NCBI GenBank assembly: GCA_002026165.1 | Contig: MWOS01000193.1 | Location: 1 to 64,000 of the forward strand | Source: Prochlorococcus sp. HOT208_60m_813G15 | GTDB taxonomy: Bacteria; Cyanobacteriota; Cyanobacteriia; PCC-6307; Cyanobiaceae | Direction of reading: 5' to 3' | Length of the DNA stretch: 64,000 nt | Notes under the pieces: model-generated | What the model was told of the DNA's origin: nothing | The model's input: the letters and a program-made list of their open reading frames with translations, nothing else | The model's database searches: none | Program-made: the position numbers and the translations under genes | Part shown: in pieces, positions 9,287 to 18,689 of the stretch | Numbering within the stretch: position 1 is the first letter of the stretch | Layout of the letters: each line of letters starts with the position of its first letter

Positions 9287-11698
9287 ATGCAAGAGAAAAG
9301 TTATTCTAAAAAATCATATTCAGATAACACCTTAGAAGAAGAATCTATAAACCTTTTAGAGTGGGATTCATTAAAAACGCATTTATCTTCATTCGCCTCA
9401 ACGGCAATGGGTAAACGATCAATTTTAAGTTTTGTTTTGCCTTCAGAATACGAGGTATCTAAAAGACTTTTGAGTGAAACTGTTGAAATTAATGAGCTAG
9501 AAAAAAATTTAGATAAATCAATTAGTTTTTCTGGTGTTTTTGATATTAGTAGAAATATTGAACTTTGTTCGAAGGGAGGTGTAATTTCATCTTCTGAATT
9601 GTTAGAAATAGCGAAAACAATTGCTGCAGCAAGAAATTTAAAAAAAATCTTATTAGATTTTGAACTAAGGCCTTATATTTCATCATTCACAAAAAACTTA
9701 ATTGACCATCAGAATATCGAAACGATTTTTAAAAAAGGCATTGAATCGAATGGAAGGATTTCAGAAAATGCAAGTAATGAACTATCTATTCTTAGAAAAG
9801 AATTTTTATCTAAGAAACTTGAAAGAAAAATATTAGTTGAGAAATTTATTCAAAAGAATTTAGCTTATTTGCAAGATACTACTATTGGAGATCGATATGG
9901 TAGGCCTGTTTTAGCAGTTAAAGTTAATTATGTAGATGAATTTAAAGGCATAATTCATGACTCTTCATCCTCAGGAAATACAGTATATTTTGAGCCTGAA
10001 AGTGTAGTTATTAAAGGTAATAAGATCGCTTCTTTAGAGGCTAGGATCACAGCAGAAGAATTTAAATTACTAAAGAAATGGTCCCAAGTTGTTAGTGATA
10101 ATTCAGAAAGTCTTATTGAAATGGCATCTATTTTATTGAGATTAGAAAATGCTCTAACTCGTTCAAGATATTCGAAATGGATTGGAGGCAAAACTCCTAC
10201 CTTTGATAAAAATCCTATTATCTCTTTAATTGGTTTTTCTCATCCGTTATTGATTTGGGAACATAAGAAAAAAGGAGCCCCTCCCCCTGTGGCTGTGGAT
10301 TTTCATATAAATAGAAATATTAAGGTTGTAGCTATTACAGGTCCAAATACTGGAGGTAAAACGGCAGCTTTAAAAGGTTTGGGTTTGTCTTTACTTATGG
10401 CTAGAGCAGGATTATTGATACCCTCAACTAAAAACCCTATTATCCCTTTTTGTCCAAATATATATGTGGATATAGGAGATAATCAATCATTAGAAGAAAA
10501 TTTATCTACCTTCAGCGGGCATATATCCCGCATAAAAGAGATATTGGATTCACTTGATAAAAAGAAAGGATTATCTGTTGTTTTGTTAGATGAGATTGGA
10601 TCTGGTACAGATCCTCTTGAAGGAAGTGCTCTTGCGATGGCGTTATTAAAAGAATTTGCAAATAAATCTGATATCACTTTAGCAACCACACATTATGGAG
10701 ATATTAAGGCTCTAAAATATAATGACTCAAGATTTGAAAACGTATCAGTTGCCTTTGATGAGGATTCTTTGAAGCCAAAGTATATACTCAACTGGGGTAT
10801 TCCTGGGAGAAGTAATGCTTTGTCAATTTCAAAGAGAATTGGTCTCGATCAAAGCATACTTAATGAAGCTGCTAATTATCTAAAGCCAAAAGAGGTTGAT
10901 AATATTAATAGTATTATTAAAGGACTTGAGGAAGAGAGGATTAAGCAACAAAATTCTGCAGAAGAGGCTGCAGAACTGATTGCAAGGACTGAAATATTAC
11001 ATGATGAACTGAAGAGAAATTATGAATATCAAAAAATAAATGCTGAAAAAATCCAAGAAATTGAAAGGTCTAAATTATCAAAACATATTATATCCGCTAA
11101 AAGAGAGGTAATAGATTTGATTAAAAAATTAAGAGATAAAAATGTAAACGGAGAGGATACGAGAATTATTGGAAAAAGATTAAAGGAAATTGAGACGGAA
11201 CATTTAACCCAAAAAAAATTTGAAAAGTCAATATCATGGAATCCTCAGGTTGGTGATTTTGTGAAAATAAAAAGCCTAAATAGTACGGGGCAAATTGTAG
11301 ATTTAGATAAAAAAGGTGGTTTTTACGAAGTTAAATGTGGTGCATTCAGAAGCACATTATCTGTAAATGACTTTGAAGGTATTAATGGAGAAAAGCCTAA
11401 TTCCAAAATATCAAAGATTGAGATCAACTCTACAAGAGAAGATTTTTCTTTTTCTAAAATTAGAACAAGTAAAAATACAATTGACGTAAGAGGGCTAAGA
11501 GTTCATGAAGCCGAAATAATTATTGAGGAGAAAATTAGAAAATTTCATGGACCGCTATGGATTGTTCATGGAATTGGCACAGGGAAATTAAAAAAAGGAT
11601 TAAGAAATTGGTTATCAGGTTTAAATTATGTTGATAAGATTGAAGATGCAGCCAACGCCGAGGGTGGACCTGGTTGCAGTATTGCGTGGATAAAATAA
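9287..11698 (+). CDS. mutS2: MutS2, recombination and ribosome-rescue ATPase
   Basis: The protein of 803 residues has the MutS2 layout. An N-terminal lever/core precedes the ATPase with Walker A ITGPNTGGKTAALKG and Walker B VVLLDEIGSGTDPLEGS, then a long coiled coil (about residues 530-640). The C-terminal Smr nuclease domain has IDVRGLRVHEAE and IVHGIGTGKLKKGLR. It lacks the mismatch-recognition domain of MutS. MutS2 proteins suppress recombination and, in some bacteria, act on collided ribosomes. It is followed 40 nt later by obg. Confidence 0.95.
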   Translation: MQEKSYSKKSYSDNTLEEESINLLEWDSLKTHLSSFASTAMGKRSILSFVLPSEYEVSKRLLSETVEINELEKNLDKSISFSGVFDISRNIELCSKGGVISSSELLEIAKTIAAARNLKKILLDFELRPYISSFTKNLIDHQNIETIFKKGIESNGRISENASNELSILRKEFLSKKLERKILVEKFIQKNLAYLQDTTIGDRYGRPVLAVKVNYVDEFKGIIHDSSSSGNTVYFEPESVVIKGNKIASLEARITAEEFKLLKKWSQVVSDNSESLIEMASILLRLENALTRSRYSKWIGGKTPTFDKNPIISLIGFSHPLLIWEHKKKGAPPPVAVDFHINRNIKVVAITGPNTGGKTAALKGLGLSLLMARAGLLIPSTKNPIIPFCPNIYVDIGDNQSLEENLSTFSGHISRIKEILDSLDKKKGLSVVLLDEIGSGTDPLEGSALAMALLKEFANKSDITLATTHYGDIKALKYNDSRFENVSVAFDEDSLKPKYILNWGIPGRSNALSISKRIGLDQSILNEAANYLKPKEVDNINSIIKGLEEERIKQQNSAEEAAELIARTEILHDELKRNYEYQKINAEKIQEIERSKLSKHIISAKREVIDLIKKLRDKNVNGEDTRIIGKRLKEIETEHLTQKKFEKSISWNPQVGDFVKIKSLNSTGQIVDLDKKGGFYEVKCGAFRSTLSVNDFEGINGEKPNSKISKIEINSTREDFSFSKIRTSKNTIDVRGLRVHEAEIIIEEKIRKFHGPLWIVHGIGTGKLKKGLRNWLSGLNYVDKIEDAANAEGGPGCSIAWIK

Positions 11699-11738
11699 AA
11701 TTTAAAAAACCTAGAAAACAATTTAATAAGCGTATTAA

Positions 11739-12722
11739 GTGCAATTTATTGATCAAGCAAACATTATTCTTAAAGCTGGAAAAGGCGGAAATGGCATAGT
11801 TTCATTTAGAAGAGAAAAATTCGTTCCTGCTGGAGGACCCTCGGGGGGAAATGGTGGCAGAGGGGGTTCAGTTATTTTGATGGCTGATAATAATCTTCAA
11901 ACATTATTAGATTTCAAATTCAAACGAGAAATAATTGCTGAAGATGGATGCAAAGGAGGTCCTAATAAGAGATCAGGTGCTTCAGGTGAGGATAGAATCC
12001 TTAAAGTTCCCTGCGGCACAGAAATAAGAGATATTAAAACCGGCATTATTTTAGGAGACTTAACTAAAGATAAACAGAGTTTAACTATTGCCATTGGAGG
12101 AAGAGGTGGACATGGTAATGCTTACTATTTAAGTAATCAAAATAGAGCTCCAGAATCATTCACTGAAGGAAAAGATGGTGAAATATGGGAGGTTCAATTA
12201 GAACTAAAACTTCTTGCAGAGGTTGGGATTATAGGCCTTCCAAATGCTGGGAAAAGTACTTTGATTTCCGTTGTATCATCTGCAAGTCCAAAAATCGCAA
12301 ATTATCCTTTCACGACTCTAATACCTAACTTAGGTGTAGTAAGAAAAATTGATGGGAATGGTTGCCTTTTTGCTGATATTCCTGGATTAATATCAGGTGC
12401 AGCTGATGGAGTAGGTTTAGGGCATGATTTTTTAAGGCACATCCAAAGAACGAAGATACTTGTTCACTTAATTGATGCAATTTCAGAAAATCCTTTACAT
12501 GATTTTGAGATTATTGAGCAGGAATTAAAAAAATATGGGAAAGGTCTTTTAGATAAAGAGAGGATAATAGTGTTAAATAAAATGGAGCTGGTAGATGATG
12601 ATTATTTGAAAATAATTACAAAAAAGTTAGAAGATTTATCAAAAAAGAAAGTTTTAGTTATTTCTTCATCTTTAAAAAAAGGTTTATCCTCACTGCTTTC
12701 TGAAGTTTGGAAAAGGATCTAA
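11739..12722 (+). CDS. obgE: Obg GTPase (ribosome assembly)
   Basis: This is an Obg-family GTPase of 327 residues. The glycine-rich Obg domain spans about residues 1-157 ([21 protein letters not shown]). The G domain has G1 GLPNAGKST, the switch residues in [13 protein letters not shown]3 [13 protein letters not shown]4 NKME and G5 SSSLKKG. The extra C-terminal OCT domain of longer Obg proteins is missing. The start is GTG at 11739. Obg acts late in 50S subunit maturation. Confidence 0.95.
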   Translation: MQFIDQANIILKAGKGGNGIVSFRREKFVPAGGPSGGNGGRGGSVILMADNNLQTLLDFKFKREIIAEDGCKGGPNKRSGASGEDRILKVPCGTEIRDIKTGIILGDLTKDKQSLTIAIGGRGGHGNAYYLSNQNRAPESFTEGKDGEIWEVQLELKLLAEVGIIGLPNAGKSTLISVVSSASPKIANYPFTTLIPNLGVVRKIDGNGCLFADIPGLISGAADGVGLGHDFLRHIQRTKILVHLIDAISENPLHDFEIIEQELKKYGKGLLDKERIIVLNKMELVDDDYLKIITKKLEDLSKKKVLVISSSLKKGLSSLLSEVWKRI

Positions 12723-12808
12723 CTTAAATTAAAAATTTTTTTGTAAATAAATACACTTGATTTAATAATGAAAATTAGCCATAAATAAGATAATTCTTTA
12801 AACAAAAT

Positions 12809-12991
12809 ATGAATTTCTACAGTTGTTTTGATAAACAAGGAAAAATAATAGCTAGATGTCAAACCATTCAAGATATTGAGGTTCTTAAGAAAATGGGAAG
12901 ACCGATTGTAGAAGTTAAGGAAATGAAAAATGAAGAGTCGGTGGTATGTTCTCTGACAGGTAGCCCATCAGATTTTAATATGGATTACTAA
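12809..12991 (+). CDS. Small conserved-looking protein of unknown function
   Basis: I do not recognise a family. The 60 residues contain three cysteines (FYSCFDKQG, IIARCQT, VVCSLTG) and no membrane segment. The start of MNFYSCFDKQGKIIARCQT resembles a short beta-hairpin sensor fold, but that is speculation. It has its own 86-nt leader after obg and is followed by a clear terminator shared with cp12, so it is probably a real monocistronic gene. Confidence 0.65.
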   Translation: MNFYSCFDKQGKIIARCQTIQDIEVLKKMGRPIVEVKEMKNEESVVCSLTGSPSDFNMDY

Positions 12992-13010
12992 AAGAATTCA
13001 AGAAATAAAA

Positions 13011-13030
13011 AAAGGGCTTTTAAGCCCTTT
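13011..13030. terminator. Bidirectional rho-independent terminator
   Basis: AAAGGGCTT (13011-13019) and AAGCCCTTT (13022-13030) form a 9-bp stem, with a run of T after it and a run of A before it. It can therefore end transcription of both the small gene ending at 12991 and the convergent cp12. Confidence 0.88.
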
Positions 13031-13060
13031 TTTTATGCATTATCTAATAATTAAGGTAAC

Positions 13061-13279
13061 TTAATCATCATAAACAAGACATTCTGGTTCATCTGGGTTG
13101 GCGTCGCAAAATAATTCCAAAGCATTAGGGTCATGTTTATCTTCTGGATGATGATCCTTATATTCTTCGAGTTCTTTTAGCTCTTCAGTTAAATGTCTGA
13201 CCTTTGGAAGATTGCCCTCTGCTTTTGCAGATTCGATTTCCGATTGATCTTTTTGAATGTGTTCGTCAATGGATTTCAT
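13061..13279 (-). CDS. cp12: CP12, Calvin-cycle regulator, form with only the C-terminal cysteine pair
   Basis: CP12 is an intrinsically disordered redox protein that links GAPDH and phosphoribulokinase into an inactive complex in the dark. The 72-residue product ends in the classical C-terminal element ELFCDANPDEPECLVYDD, with the Cys pair that forms the disulfide for GAPDH binding. The N-terminal cysteine pair of typical CP12 is absent, and the AWD_VEEL core is replaced by LTEELKELEEY. The gene shares a terminator with the small convergent gene. Binding to GAPDH is expected; redox-controlled PRK binding is less certain without the N-terminal pair. Confidence 0.9.
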   Translation of the reverse strand: MKSIDEHIQKDQSEIESAKAEGNLPKVRHLTEELKELEEYKDHHPEDKHDPNALELFCDANPDEPECLVYDD

Positions 13280-13407
13280 TTTAAGCTTTTCGTACTTTAG
13301 TAGACATACATAACATAGTTAATTTCTAATGAAATTGCATTATCTATGAACTAAATAAGTGTTCATTACAACATCATTTTTTTTTTTGAAATTGATTTTT
13401 ATATTTT

Positions 13408-14352
13408 TTAGACTTCTATTCTCATTATTTCCTCTAGCGATGGTAACACTGGGATTAGTTGATTTGGGTTTAAAGGGAATAAAGCTTTGTAGTAATCTTT
13501 TTTCCATTCATCGTCGAAGCATGTCCTTTTTACGTTAGATAATTTAAAGAATTTTAATCTCCATTCAATAATCTTTTCAAAACTTGATAGTTCCTGTTCA
13601 GTACATTTGAAAAGTTTGCTATATATCAATTCCCATCTTATAAGCGTTGGAAAAAGGTAAATATCTGCATAGGTTAACTCTTCTCCAAATATCCAGTCCC
13701 CTTTATTTTTCTGCAGTAAATTTTCAATTTCATTTATAGCTGCGAAAAGATTTTTACTTGCTTTATCGTAAGCTGACTGGTTTCTTGCGAAACCACATTT
13801 ATATACACCATCATTAATGCTGTTATTAATTAAATCTAAAAAATTTTGATTACCATCTTTAATACTCAATGCTTGATATTTCGATTCACTTTTTATTGAA
13901 TTTAGTAGTCTTATGATCTGTGAACTTTCATTAGAAAGAATATTTACTTCATCTTTTACAAAGCTAATTAAAAGAGGTAACGTCGCTCTAAAAATAGTCT
14001 TTTTATTAGCTTTTTTGTAAAGGTCTGAAAGTCTCATGCATCCCTTAATCTTTGTATTGAAAATCCATTCGCCATGCTCAACATCTGCCTTTAAAAAAAT
14101 TACTTTAACTTTTTTAGATAAATCTTTTATTTCTTGTACGAGTAAAGTTCTTTGACACCATGGACAAGAATGACCTACTAATAAATAAATTTGTCCATTC
14201 TCATTATTAATATCGTATTCACTATTAATGGTTATACCTTTAGGCCTTTTATAATTACCATATATATCTGATGGCGCGAAGCCATTCATTAATTGGGTCC
14301 AATACCAAAACCAGAGTTTTCTGGAGGCCTTTATAAGGTATTTATTTTGCAT
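13408..14352 (-). CDS. Glutathione S-transferase-like protein (omega/Xi-type, CPWC active site)
   Basis: The 314-residue protein has an N-terminal thioredoxin fold with the active-site motif GHSCPWCQRTLLVQE and a C-terminal all-helical GST domain (GDWIFGEELTYADIYLFPTLIRWE). This arrangement is that of glutathionyl-hydroquinone reductases and omega-type GSTs, which use a catalytic cysteine. CPWC here has two cysteines, where most of that group has one. The substrate is unknown. It is divergent from aspartoacylase, with 23 nt between the start codons. Confidence 0.82.
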   Translation of the reverse strand: MQNKYLIKASRKLWFWYWTQLMNGFAPSDIYGNYKRPKGITINSEYDINNENGQIYLLVGHSCPWCQRTLLVQEIKDLSKKVKVIFLKADVEHGEWIFNTKIKGCMRLSDLYKKANKKTIFRATLPLLISFVKDEVNILSNESSQIIRLLNSIKSESKYQALSIKDGNQNFLDLINNSINDGVYKCGFARNQSAYDKASKNLFAAINEIENLLQKNKGDWIFGEELTYADIYLFPTLIRWELIYSKLFKCTEQELSSFEKIIEWRLKFFKLSNVKRTCFDDEWKKDYYKALFPLNPNQLIPVLPSLEEIMRIEV

Positions 14353-14375
14353 AAAATTTTATTTTTAAAGAAAAA

Positions 14376-15281
14376 ATGACTGTTCAAAGAATACTTATCG
14401 TTTCAGGCACTCATGGGAATGAAATTAATCCTGTTTGGGCTGTTAAGCAATTTAATAGAAAGGAAAATAGTTTAAATAATGGTATTGAGTATGAGTTCAT
14501 CATAGGTAATCCTGCTGCCTATGAAAAAGGTTGCAGATATATAGATGTAGATTTAAATAGATCTTTTAAAGAAAGTGAGAATTTTGATCAACAAAAGAAT
14601 AGCTTTTACGAAACTAATAGAGCCAATTTTTTAGTAGATGAATTTGGAATTGAAGGATCGAAACCCTGTCAAATTGCAATCGATTTGCACACAACTACTG
14701 CAAATATGGGAACAAGCATTGTCATGTATGGCAGGAGATCCAAAGATTTTTGTTTAGCTGCATTACTGCAGAACAAATTTGGATTGCCTATTTATTTGCA
14801 CGAAAAAGATAAAGCCCAAACAGGCTTTCTTGTAGAAGCTTGGCCATGTGGTTTAGTTATTGAAATAGGAGCTGTCGCACAAAATTTTTATGATCCAAAA
14901 ATCATAGATAGATTCTTGATAATAATTAGTTCCCTAAGGGAAGAGATAGATAAATTAAAAAACAACCTTATAGAACTACCAAGGGAATTAGTTATTCACA
15001 TTCATCAAGGGAGTATAGATTATCCAAGAGATGAAAAAGGAGAAATTGATGGCCTAATTCATCCTGAGAGACTAAACCAAGATTGGAAAATGATTAAAAA
15101 AGGAGATCCATTATTTCTTGATAGCCAAGGAAAAATTCACGAATATGACGGAGAACAATTGATTTGGCCTGTTTTTATTGGCGAAGTCGCTTATAAGGAA
15201 AAAAAAATTGCCATGAGCTATACAAAAAAAGAAGTGATTTCTTTTAAAAAACAATGGGTCCAAGAGTTTGAAAATCTTTAA
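14376..15281 (+). CDS. Aspartoacylase / succinylglutamate desuccinylase-family amidohydrolase
   Basis: The 301 residues show the zinc-site pattern of the AstE/AspA family. GTHGNEINP carries the first His and Glu ligands, DLNRSF lies in the substrate pocket, IDLHTTTANMG carries the third ligand, and VIEIGAVAQN carries the catalytic Glu. The C-terminal beta domain runs from about residue 205. In animals the enzyme cleaves N-acetylaspartate; the substrate in picocyanobacteria is not established, so I give no gene symbol. The ATG at 14376 is well placed. Confidence 0.87.
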   Translation: MTVQRILIVSGTHGNEINPVWAVKQFNRKENSLNNGIEYEFIIGNPAAYEKGCRYIDVDLNRSFKESENFDQQKNSFYETNRANFLVDEFGIEGSKPCQIAIDLHTTTANMGTSIVMYGRRSKDFCLAALLQNKFGLPIYLHEKDKAQTGFLVEAWPCGLVIEIGAVAQNFYDPKIIDRFLIIISSLREEIDKLKNNLIELPRELVIHIHQGSIDYPRDEKGEIDGLIHPERLNQDWKMIKKGDPLFLDSQGKIHEYDGEQLIWPVFIGEVAYKEKKIAMSYTKKEVISFKKQWVQEFENL

Positions 15282-15665
15282 ATTAAGAAAACAGAACAAT
15301 AAATGTATGAAAATTAATAAGGATTATTTATTTTATAGATAAGTTTATTTAATATTCAATACTTTTATTTTTTTTGCTAACTCTTAAACCTTAAAAAACT
15401 AAATTCTTTCACTCCAATAAATAACAGCTCCAAAAGCCTCTAATTGCAGTCTTCTATGCTTAGCATCCCTTAAGGAAACCACCTCTCTAGATCTTTTTCC
15501 GTTAAAAAGCCATTCGATTATTACCAAGTTTAATCCTCAATAACAAAGAAAATCTTAAGACATGGAAGTTCTTTTCTTCTATTTTCCAAAAAATAAGTTT
15601 ACTTAAAGAAAAAATATTTACACATTTTTAGCGATTTTGGTCTAAAATCTTCGAAGCGGGAATTT
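15282..15665. other. Intergenic region between aspartoacylase and psbA
   Basis: This 384-nt gap holds a likely 42-codon gene on the minus strand (15399-15527) and, at its right end, the psbA promoter. The stretch 15282-15398 is AT-rich, and I see no terminator or other structure in it. Confidence 0.6.
15399..15527 (-). CDS. Probable 42-residue protein divergent from psbA
   Basis: This short frame reads TTG-start VIIEWLFNGKRSR, then EVVSLRDAKHRRLQLEAFG, and ends VIYWSERI with a TAG stop. A GAGGA ribosome binding site (15534-15538) lies 6 nt before the TTG, and an in-frame TGA at 15537-15539 rules out a longer form. The composition is that of a folded small protein (basic, with two Trp and one Tyr) and unlike the surrounding AT-rich spacer. 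The region is locally higher in G+C, as expected for a gene. I do not recognise a named family. Confidence 0.6.
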   Translation of the reverse strand: MVIIEWLFNGKRSREVVSLRDAKHRRLQLEAFGAVIYWSERI

Positions 15666-15675
15666 TTGATTTCCG
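15643..15675 (+). promoter_or_regulatory. psbA -10 box and leader hairpin
   Basis: TAAAAT at 15643-15648 is a good -10 candidate. A TTTACA at 15617-15622 is a possible -35, though its 20-nt spacing is long. Just downstream, CGGGAA (15657-15662) can pair with TTTCCG (15670-15675) over a 7-nt loop, giving a small hairpin in the 5' leader about 45 nt before the psbA ATG. Such leader structures may affect light-dependent translation or mRNA stability; that is inference. Confidence 0.45.
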
Positions 15676-15719
15676 TTTTTATTTACACGTCTCACTTTAG
15701 AGACATACTTTACGAACTC

Positions 15720-16802
15720 ATGACAACTATTCAGCAGCAGCGTTCTTCGCTGTTAAAAGGTTGGCCACAGTTTTGTGAGTGGGTAACATCAACTAACAAC
15801 AGAATTTATGTTGGTTGGTTCGGCGTCTTAATGATCCCATGCCTACTTACAGCAGCGGCTTGCTTCATCGTTGCATTCATCGCAGCACCACCAGTAGACA
15901 TCGACGGAATTAGAGAGCCAGTTGCTGGTTCATTCCTATATGGAAACAACATCATCTCAGGTGCAGTTGTTCCTTCATCTAACGCTATTGGTCTACACTT
16001 CTACCCAATTTGGGAAGCAGCTACTGTAGATGAGTGGTTATACAACGGTGGTCCTTACCAGCTTGTAATTTTCCACTTCCTAATTGGTATCTCAGCATAC
16101 ATGGGAAGACAGTGGGAGCTTTCATACCGTTTAGGTATGCGTCCTTGGATCTGTGTTGCATACTCTGCACCAGTTTCAGCAGCTTTCGCAGTATTTCTTG
16201 TATATCCATTCGGTCAAGGTTCATTCTCTGACGGAATGCCTCTAGGTATCTCTGGAACATTCAACTTCATGTTTGTTTTCCAGGCAGAGCACAACATTCT
16301 TATGCACCCATTCCACATGGCTGGTGTTGCTGGTATGTTCGGAGGATCTTTATTCTCAGCTATGCACGGTTCACTTGTTACTTCATCTCTAATCAGAGAA
16401 ACAACTGAGACAGAATCTCAGAACTATGGTTACAAGTTCGGACAAGAAGAAGAAACATACAACATCGTTGCAGCTCATGGCTACTTCGGTCGTTTGATCT
16501 TCCAATATGCAAGTTTCAACAACAGCAGAAGTCTTCACTTCTTCCTAGCTGTATTCCCAGTTGTTTGTGTATGGTTAACTTCAATGGGTATCTGCACAAT
16601 GGCATTCAACCTTAACGGTTTCAACTTCAACCAATCAGTTGTTGATGCAAACGGTAAGATTGTTCCTACATGGGGTGACGTTCTTAACAGAGCAAACCTA
16701 GGTATGGAAGTAATGCACGAGCGTAACGCTCACAACTTCCCACTTGATCTAGCAGCAGCTGAGTCTACAACAGTAGCTCTTTCAGCTCCAGCTATCGGTT
16801 AA
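15720..16802 (+). CDS. psbA: Photosystem II reaction-centre protein D1
   Basis: D1 binds the P680 chlorophylls, pheophytin, the manganese cluster and QB in the thylakoid membrane. From the ATG at 15720 it has 360 residues; an upstream in-frame extension to 15666 is leader sequence. Visible landmarks are Tyr-Z in FLVYPFGQG, the P680-ligand region HNILMHPFH, the QB/iron region [23 protein letters not shown], and the C-terminal cleavage site after DLA. The position equivalent to residue 130 is Gln (MGRQWELSY), the D1:1-like state. Codon use is strikingly C-ending (TTC, AAC, CAC) compared with its neighbours. Confidence 0.98.
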   Translation: MTTIQQQRSSLLKGWPQFCEWVTSTNNRIYVGWFGVLMIPCLLTAAACFIVAFIAAPPVDIDGIREPVAGSFLYGNNIISGAVVPSSNAIGLHFYPIWEAATVDEWLYNGGPYQLVIFHFLIGISAYMGRQWELSYRLGMRPWICVAYSAPVSAAFAVFLVYPFGQGSFSDGMPLGISGTFNFMFVFQAEHNILMHPFHMAGVAGMFGGSLFSAMHGSLVTSSLIRETTETESQNYGYKFGQEEETYNIVAAHGYFGRLIFQYASFNNSRSLHFFLAVFPVVCVWLTSMGICTMAFNLNGFNFNQSVVDANGKIVPTWGDVLNRANLGMEVMHERNAHNFPLDLAAAESTTVALSAPAIG

Positions 16803-16823
16803 GCTTAAAGTTCTTAAACTTAC

Positions 16824-16844
16824 AAGCCCCCTAAAAGGGGGCTT
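16824..16844 (+). terminator. psbA terminator
   Basis: AAGCCCCC (16824-16831) and GGGGGCTT (16837-16844) form an 8-bp GC-rich stem with a TAAAA loop, followed by a run of T. It is a strong rho-independent terminator 22 nt after the psbA stop. Confidence 0.92.
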
Positions 16845-16910
16845 TTTTTTGTTTAATTTTCAATTGTTTTCATATAATGTTTATATATAGATAAAACATT
16901 TGATATTTCT

Positions 16911-18008
16911 ATGAGTAGTAGTTTTGGAAAAATTTTTCGTGTTAGTACTTTTGGAGAATCACATGGAGGTGCAGTAGGCGTTATCCTTGATGGGTGTCCA
17001 CCTAAGTTAAAAATAAATACAAATCTTATACAAAATGAATTAGATAGGCGCAGACCTGGCCAAAGTGATATTACAACACCCAGAAATGAAGAAGATAAAA
17101 TTGAAATATTAAGTGGGATAAAGGAAGGGTTAACACTTGGAACTCCAATAGCAATGTTGGTAAGAAATAAGGATCAAAGACCAGGAGATTATAATAATTT
17201 GGAGCAGGTATTTAGACCTTCTCATGCAGATGGTACATATCATCTGAAATATGGAATTCAGGCAAGTTCTGGCGGTGGAAGAGCCTCTGCTAGAGAAACA
17301 ATTGGGAGAGTAGCTGCTGGTGCTATAGCAAAACAATTATTAAAAACCTTCTGTAACACTGAAATACTATCTTGGGTAAAGCGTATACATGATATTGATT
17401 CTGATATAAATAAAGAGAAGATTTCTCTCAAAAAAATAGATTCTAATATTGTGAGATGTCCCGATGAACAGGTATCAGCAGAAATGATAGAGAGAATTAA
17501 GGAATTAAAGCGTCAAGGAGACTCTTGCGGCGGTGTTATTGAATGTCTAGTAAGAAATGTTCCCTCTGGTCTTGGAATGCCTGTTTTTGATAAATTAGAA
17601 GCTGATTTAGCGAAGGCTTTGATGTCTTTGCCTGCCACGAAAGGTTTTGAAATAGGTTCAGGTTTCTCTGGCACTTATTTAAAAGGGAGCGAACATAATG
17701 ATGCTTTCATCAAGTCTGATGATATTGGTAAGTTAAGAACAACATCAAACAATTCAGGAGGTATACAGGGCGGAATTAGTAATGGTGAAAATATCGAGAT
17801 GAAGATAGCTTTTAAACCAACAGCAACCATCGGGAAAGAACAGAAAACAGTAAATGCTGAAGGTAAAGAAGTTTTGATGAAAGCAAAAGGGAGACATGAT
17901 CCATGCGTTCTACCAAGAGCAGTTCCTATGGTTGATGCTATGGTAGCTTTAGTACTTGCTGATCATTTGCTTCTAAATCATGCTCAATGTGACTTAATAA
18001 ATAAGTAG
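16911..18008 (+). CDS. aroC: Chorismate synthase
   Basis: AroC makes chorismate from 5-enolpyruvylshikimate-3-phosphate, the last common step of aromatic biosynthesis, using reduced FMN. The 365 residues show the three family signatures: [15 protein letters not shown] near the N-terminus, [21 protein letters not shown] in the middle, and [19 protein letters not shown] near the C-terminus. The ATG at 16911 gives the expected [18 protein letters not shown] start. Confidence 0.97.
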   Translation: MSSSFGKIFRVSTFGESHGGAVGVILDGCPPKLKINTNLIQNELDRRRPGQSDITTPRNEEDKIEILSGIKEGLTLGTPIAMLVRNKDQRPGDYNNLEQVFRPSHADGTYHLKYGIQASSGGGRASARETIGRVAAGAIAKQLLKTFCNTEILSWVKRIHDIDSDINKEKISLKKIDSNIVRCPDEQVSAEMIERIKELKRQGDSCGGVIECLVRNVPSGLGMPVFDKLEADLAKALMSLPATKGFEIGSGFSGTYLKGSEHNDAFIKSDDIGKLRTTSNNSGGIQGGISNGENIEMKIAFKPTATIGKEQKTVNAEGKEVLMKAKGRHDPCVLPRAVPMVDAMVALVLADHLLLNHAQCDLINK

Positions 18009-18042
18009 TAGTTTTGTTGAATAAATTATATTTATCCTTAAC

Positions 18043-18669
18043 TTAATTATTTGTGAGCCATTCAAATATTTTTGGATCAAATTTTTTATTTTTGATTGCT
18101 TTATCTCCAATTACGACTGCTTTATACCCTATAGATTTATAAGTTTTTAAATCATTGATTGATAGTCCTCCAGCAGCAATGAAATCAATATTTTTATAGT
18201 TGCGTATATCTATCGAACTATCTTTACTTTTAATTGGGTAAATTTTGATAATGTTGCAATTTAAATCTATCGCCTCCTTAAGATCTTTTAAATTATTAAT
18301 TCCAGGAATTAATAAATAATTTTTTGACTTCGCATAATTGAAAAGATCTTTATCCCAAAATTTCATCATCGAAAAATTTAATCCAATTTTTAAAGAATCT
18401 TCTATTGATTGCTTATTAACTATGGAGGCAGAGCCTAAATTAATTCTTGGATATTTAATTTTGATTTCGGATACAAAATCGAACCAATTTTCGTTGTTAG
18501 ACCAACTTATTTCAATATTCTTTAATCCTAATTTTACTAAGTTTTCTAATTCTTCAAAAAATGAATTTCTTATGTAGGTATTTGAGTAAATATTATCTTC
18601 AGGTTTTATAAGTAAAAAAAAAGATTCAATTTTCAGGTACTCCGAAAAAGAATCTTCTTTATTATTCAT
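18043..18669 (-). CDS. eda: KDPG/KHG aldolase-like protein
   Basis: This 208-residue TIM-barrel protein resembles 2-keto-3-deoxy-6-phosphogluconate aldolase of the Entner-Doudoroff pathway. The Schiff-base lysine lies in NIIKIYPI, and IAAGGLSINDL and AVVIGDKAI form the phosphate-binding end. The catalytic Glu is kept in NIEISWSN, but the following Arg of the proteobacterial EVTLRT motif is Ser. That change seems typical of cyanobacterial members, so activity is plausible but not certain. It lies 21 nt downstream of ftsH on the same strand. Confidence 0.78.
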   Translation of the reverse strand: MNNKEDSFSEYLKIESFFLLIKPEDNIYSNTYIRNSFFEELENLVKLGLKNIEISWSNNENWFDFVSEIKIKYPRINLGSASIVNKQSIEDSLKIGLNFSMMKFWDKDLFNYAKSKNYLLIPGINNLKDLKEAIDLNCNIIKIYPIKSKDSSIDIRNYKNIDFIAAGGLSINDLKTYKSIGYKAVVIGDKAIKNKKFDPKIFEWLTNN

Positions 18670-18689
18670 TAAAAATTAAAAATTCCGCT

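Noticed and set aside
15666..15719. In-frame extension upstream of psbA
   Set aside because: It covers the leader hairpin and precedes the standard D1 N-terminus MTTIQQQ; it is leader, not protein.
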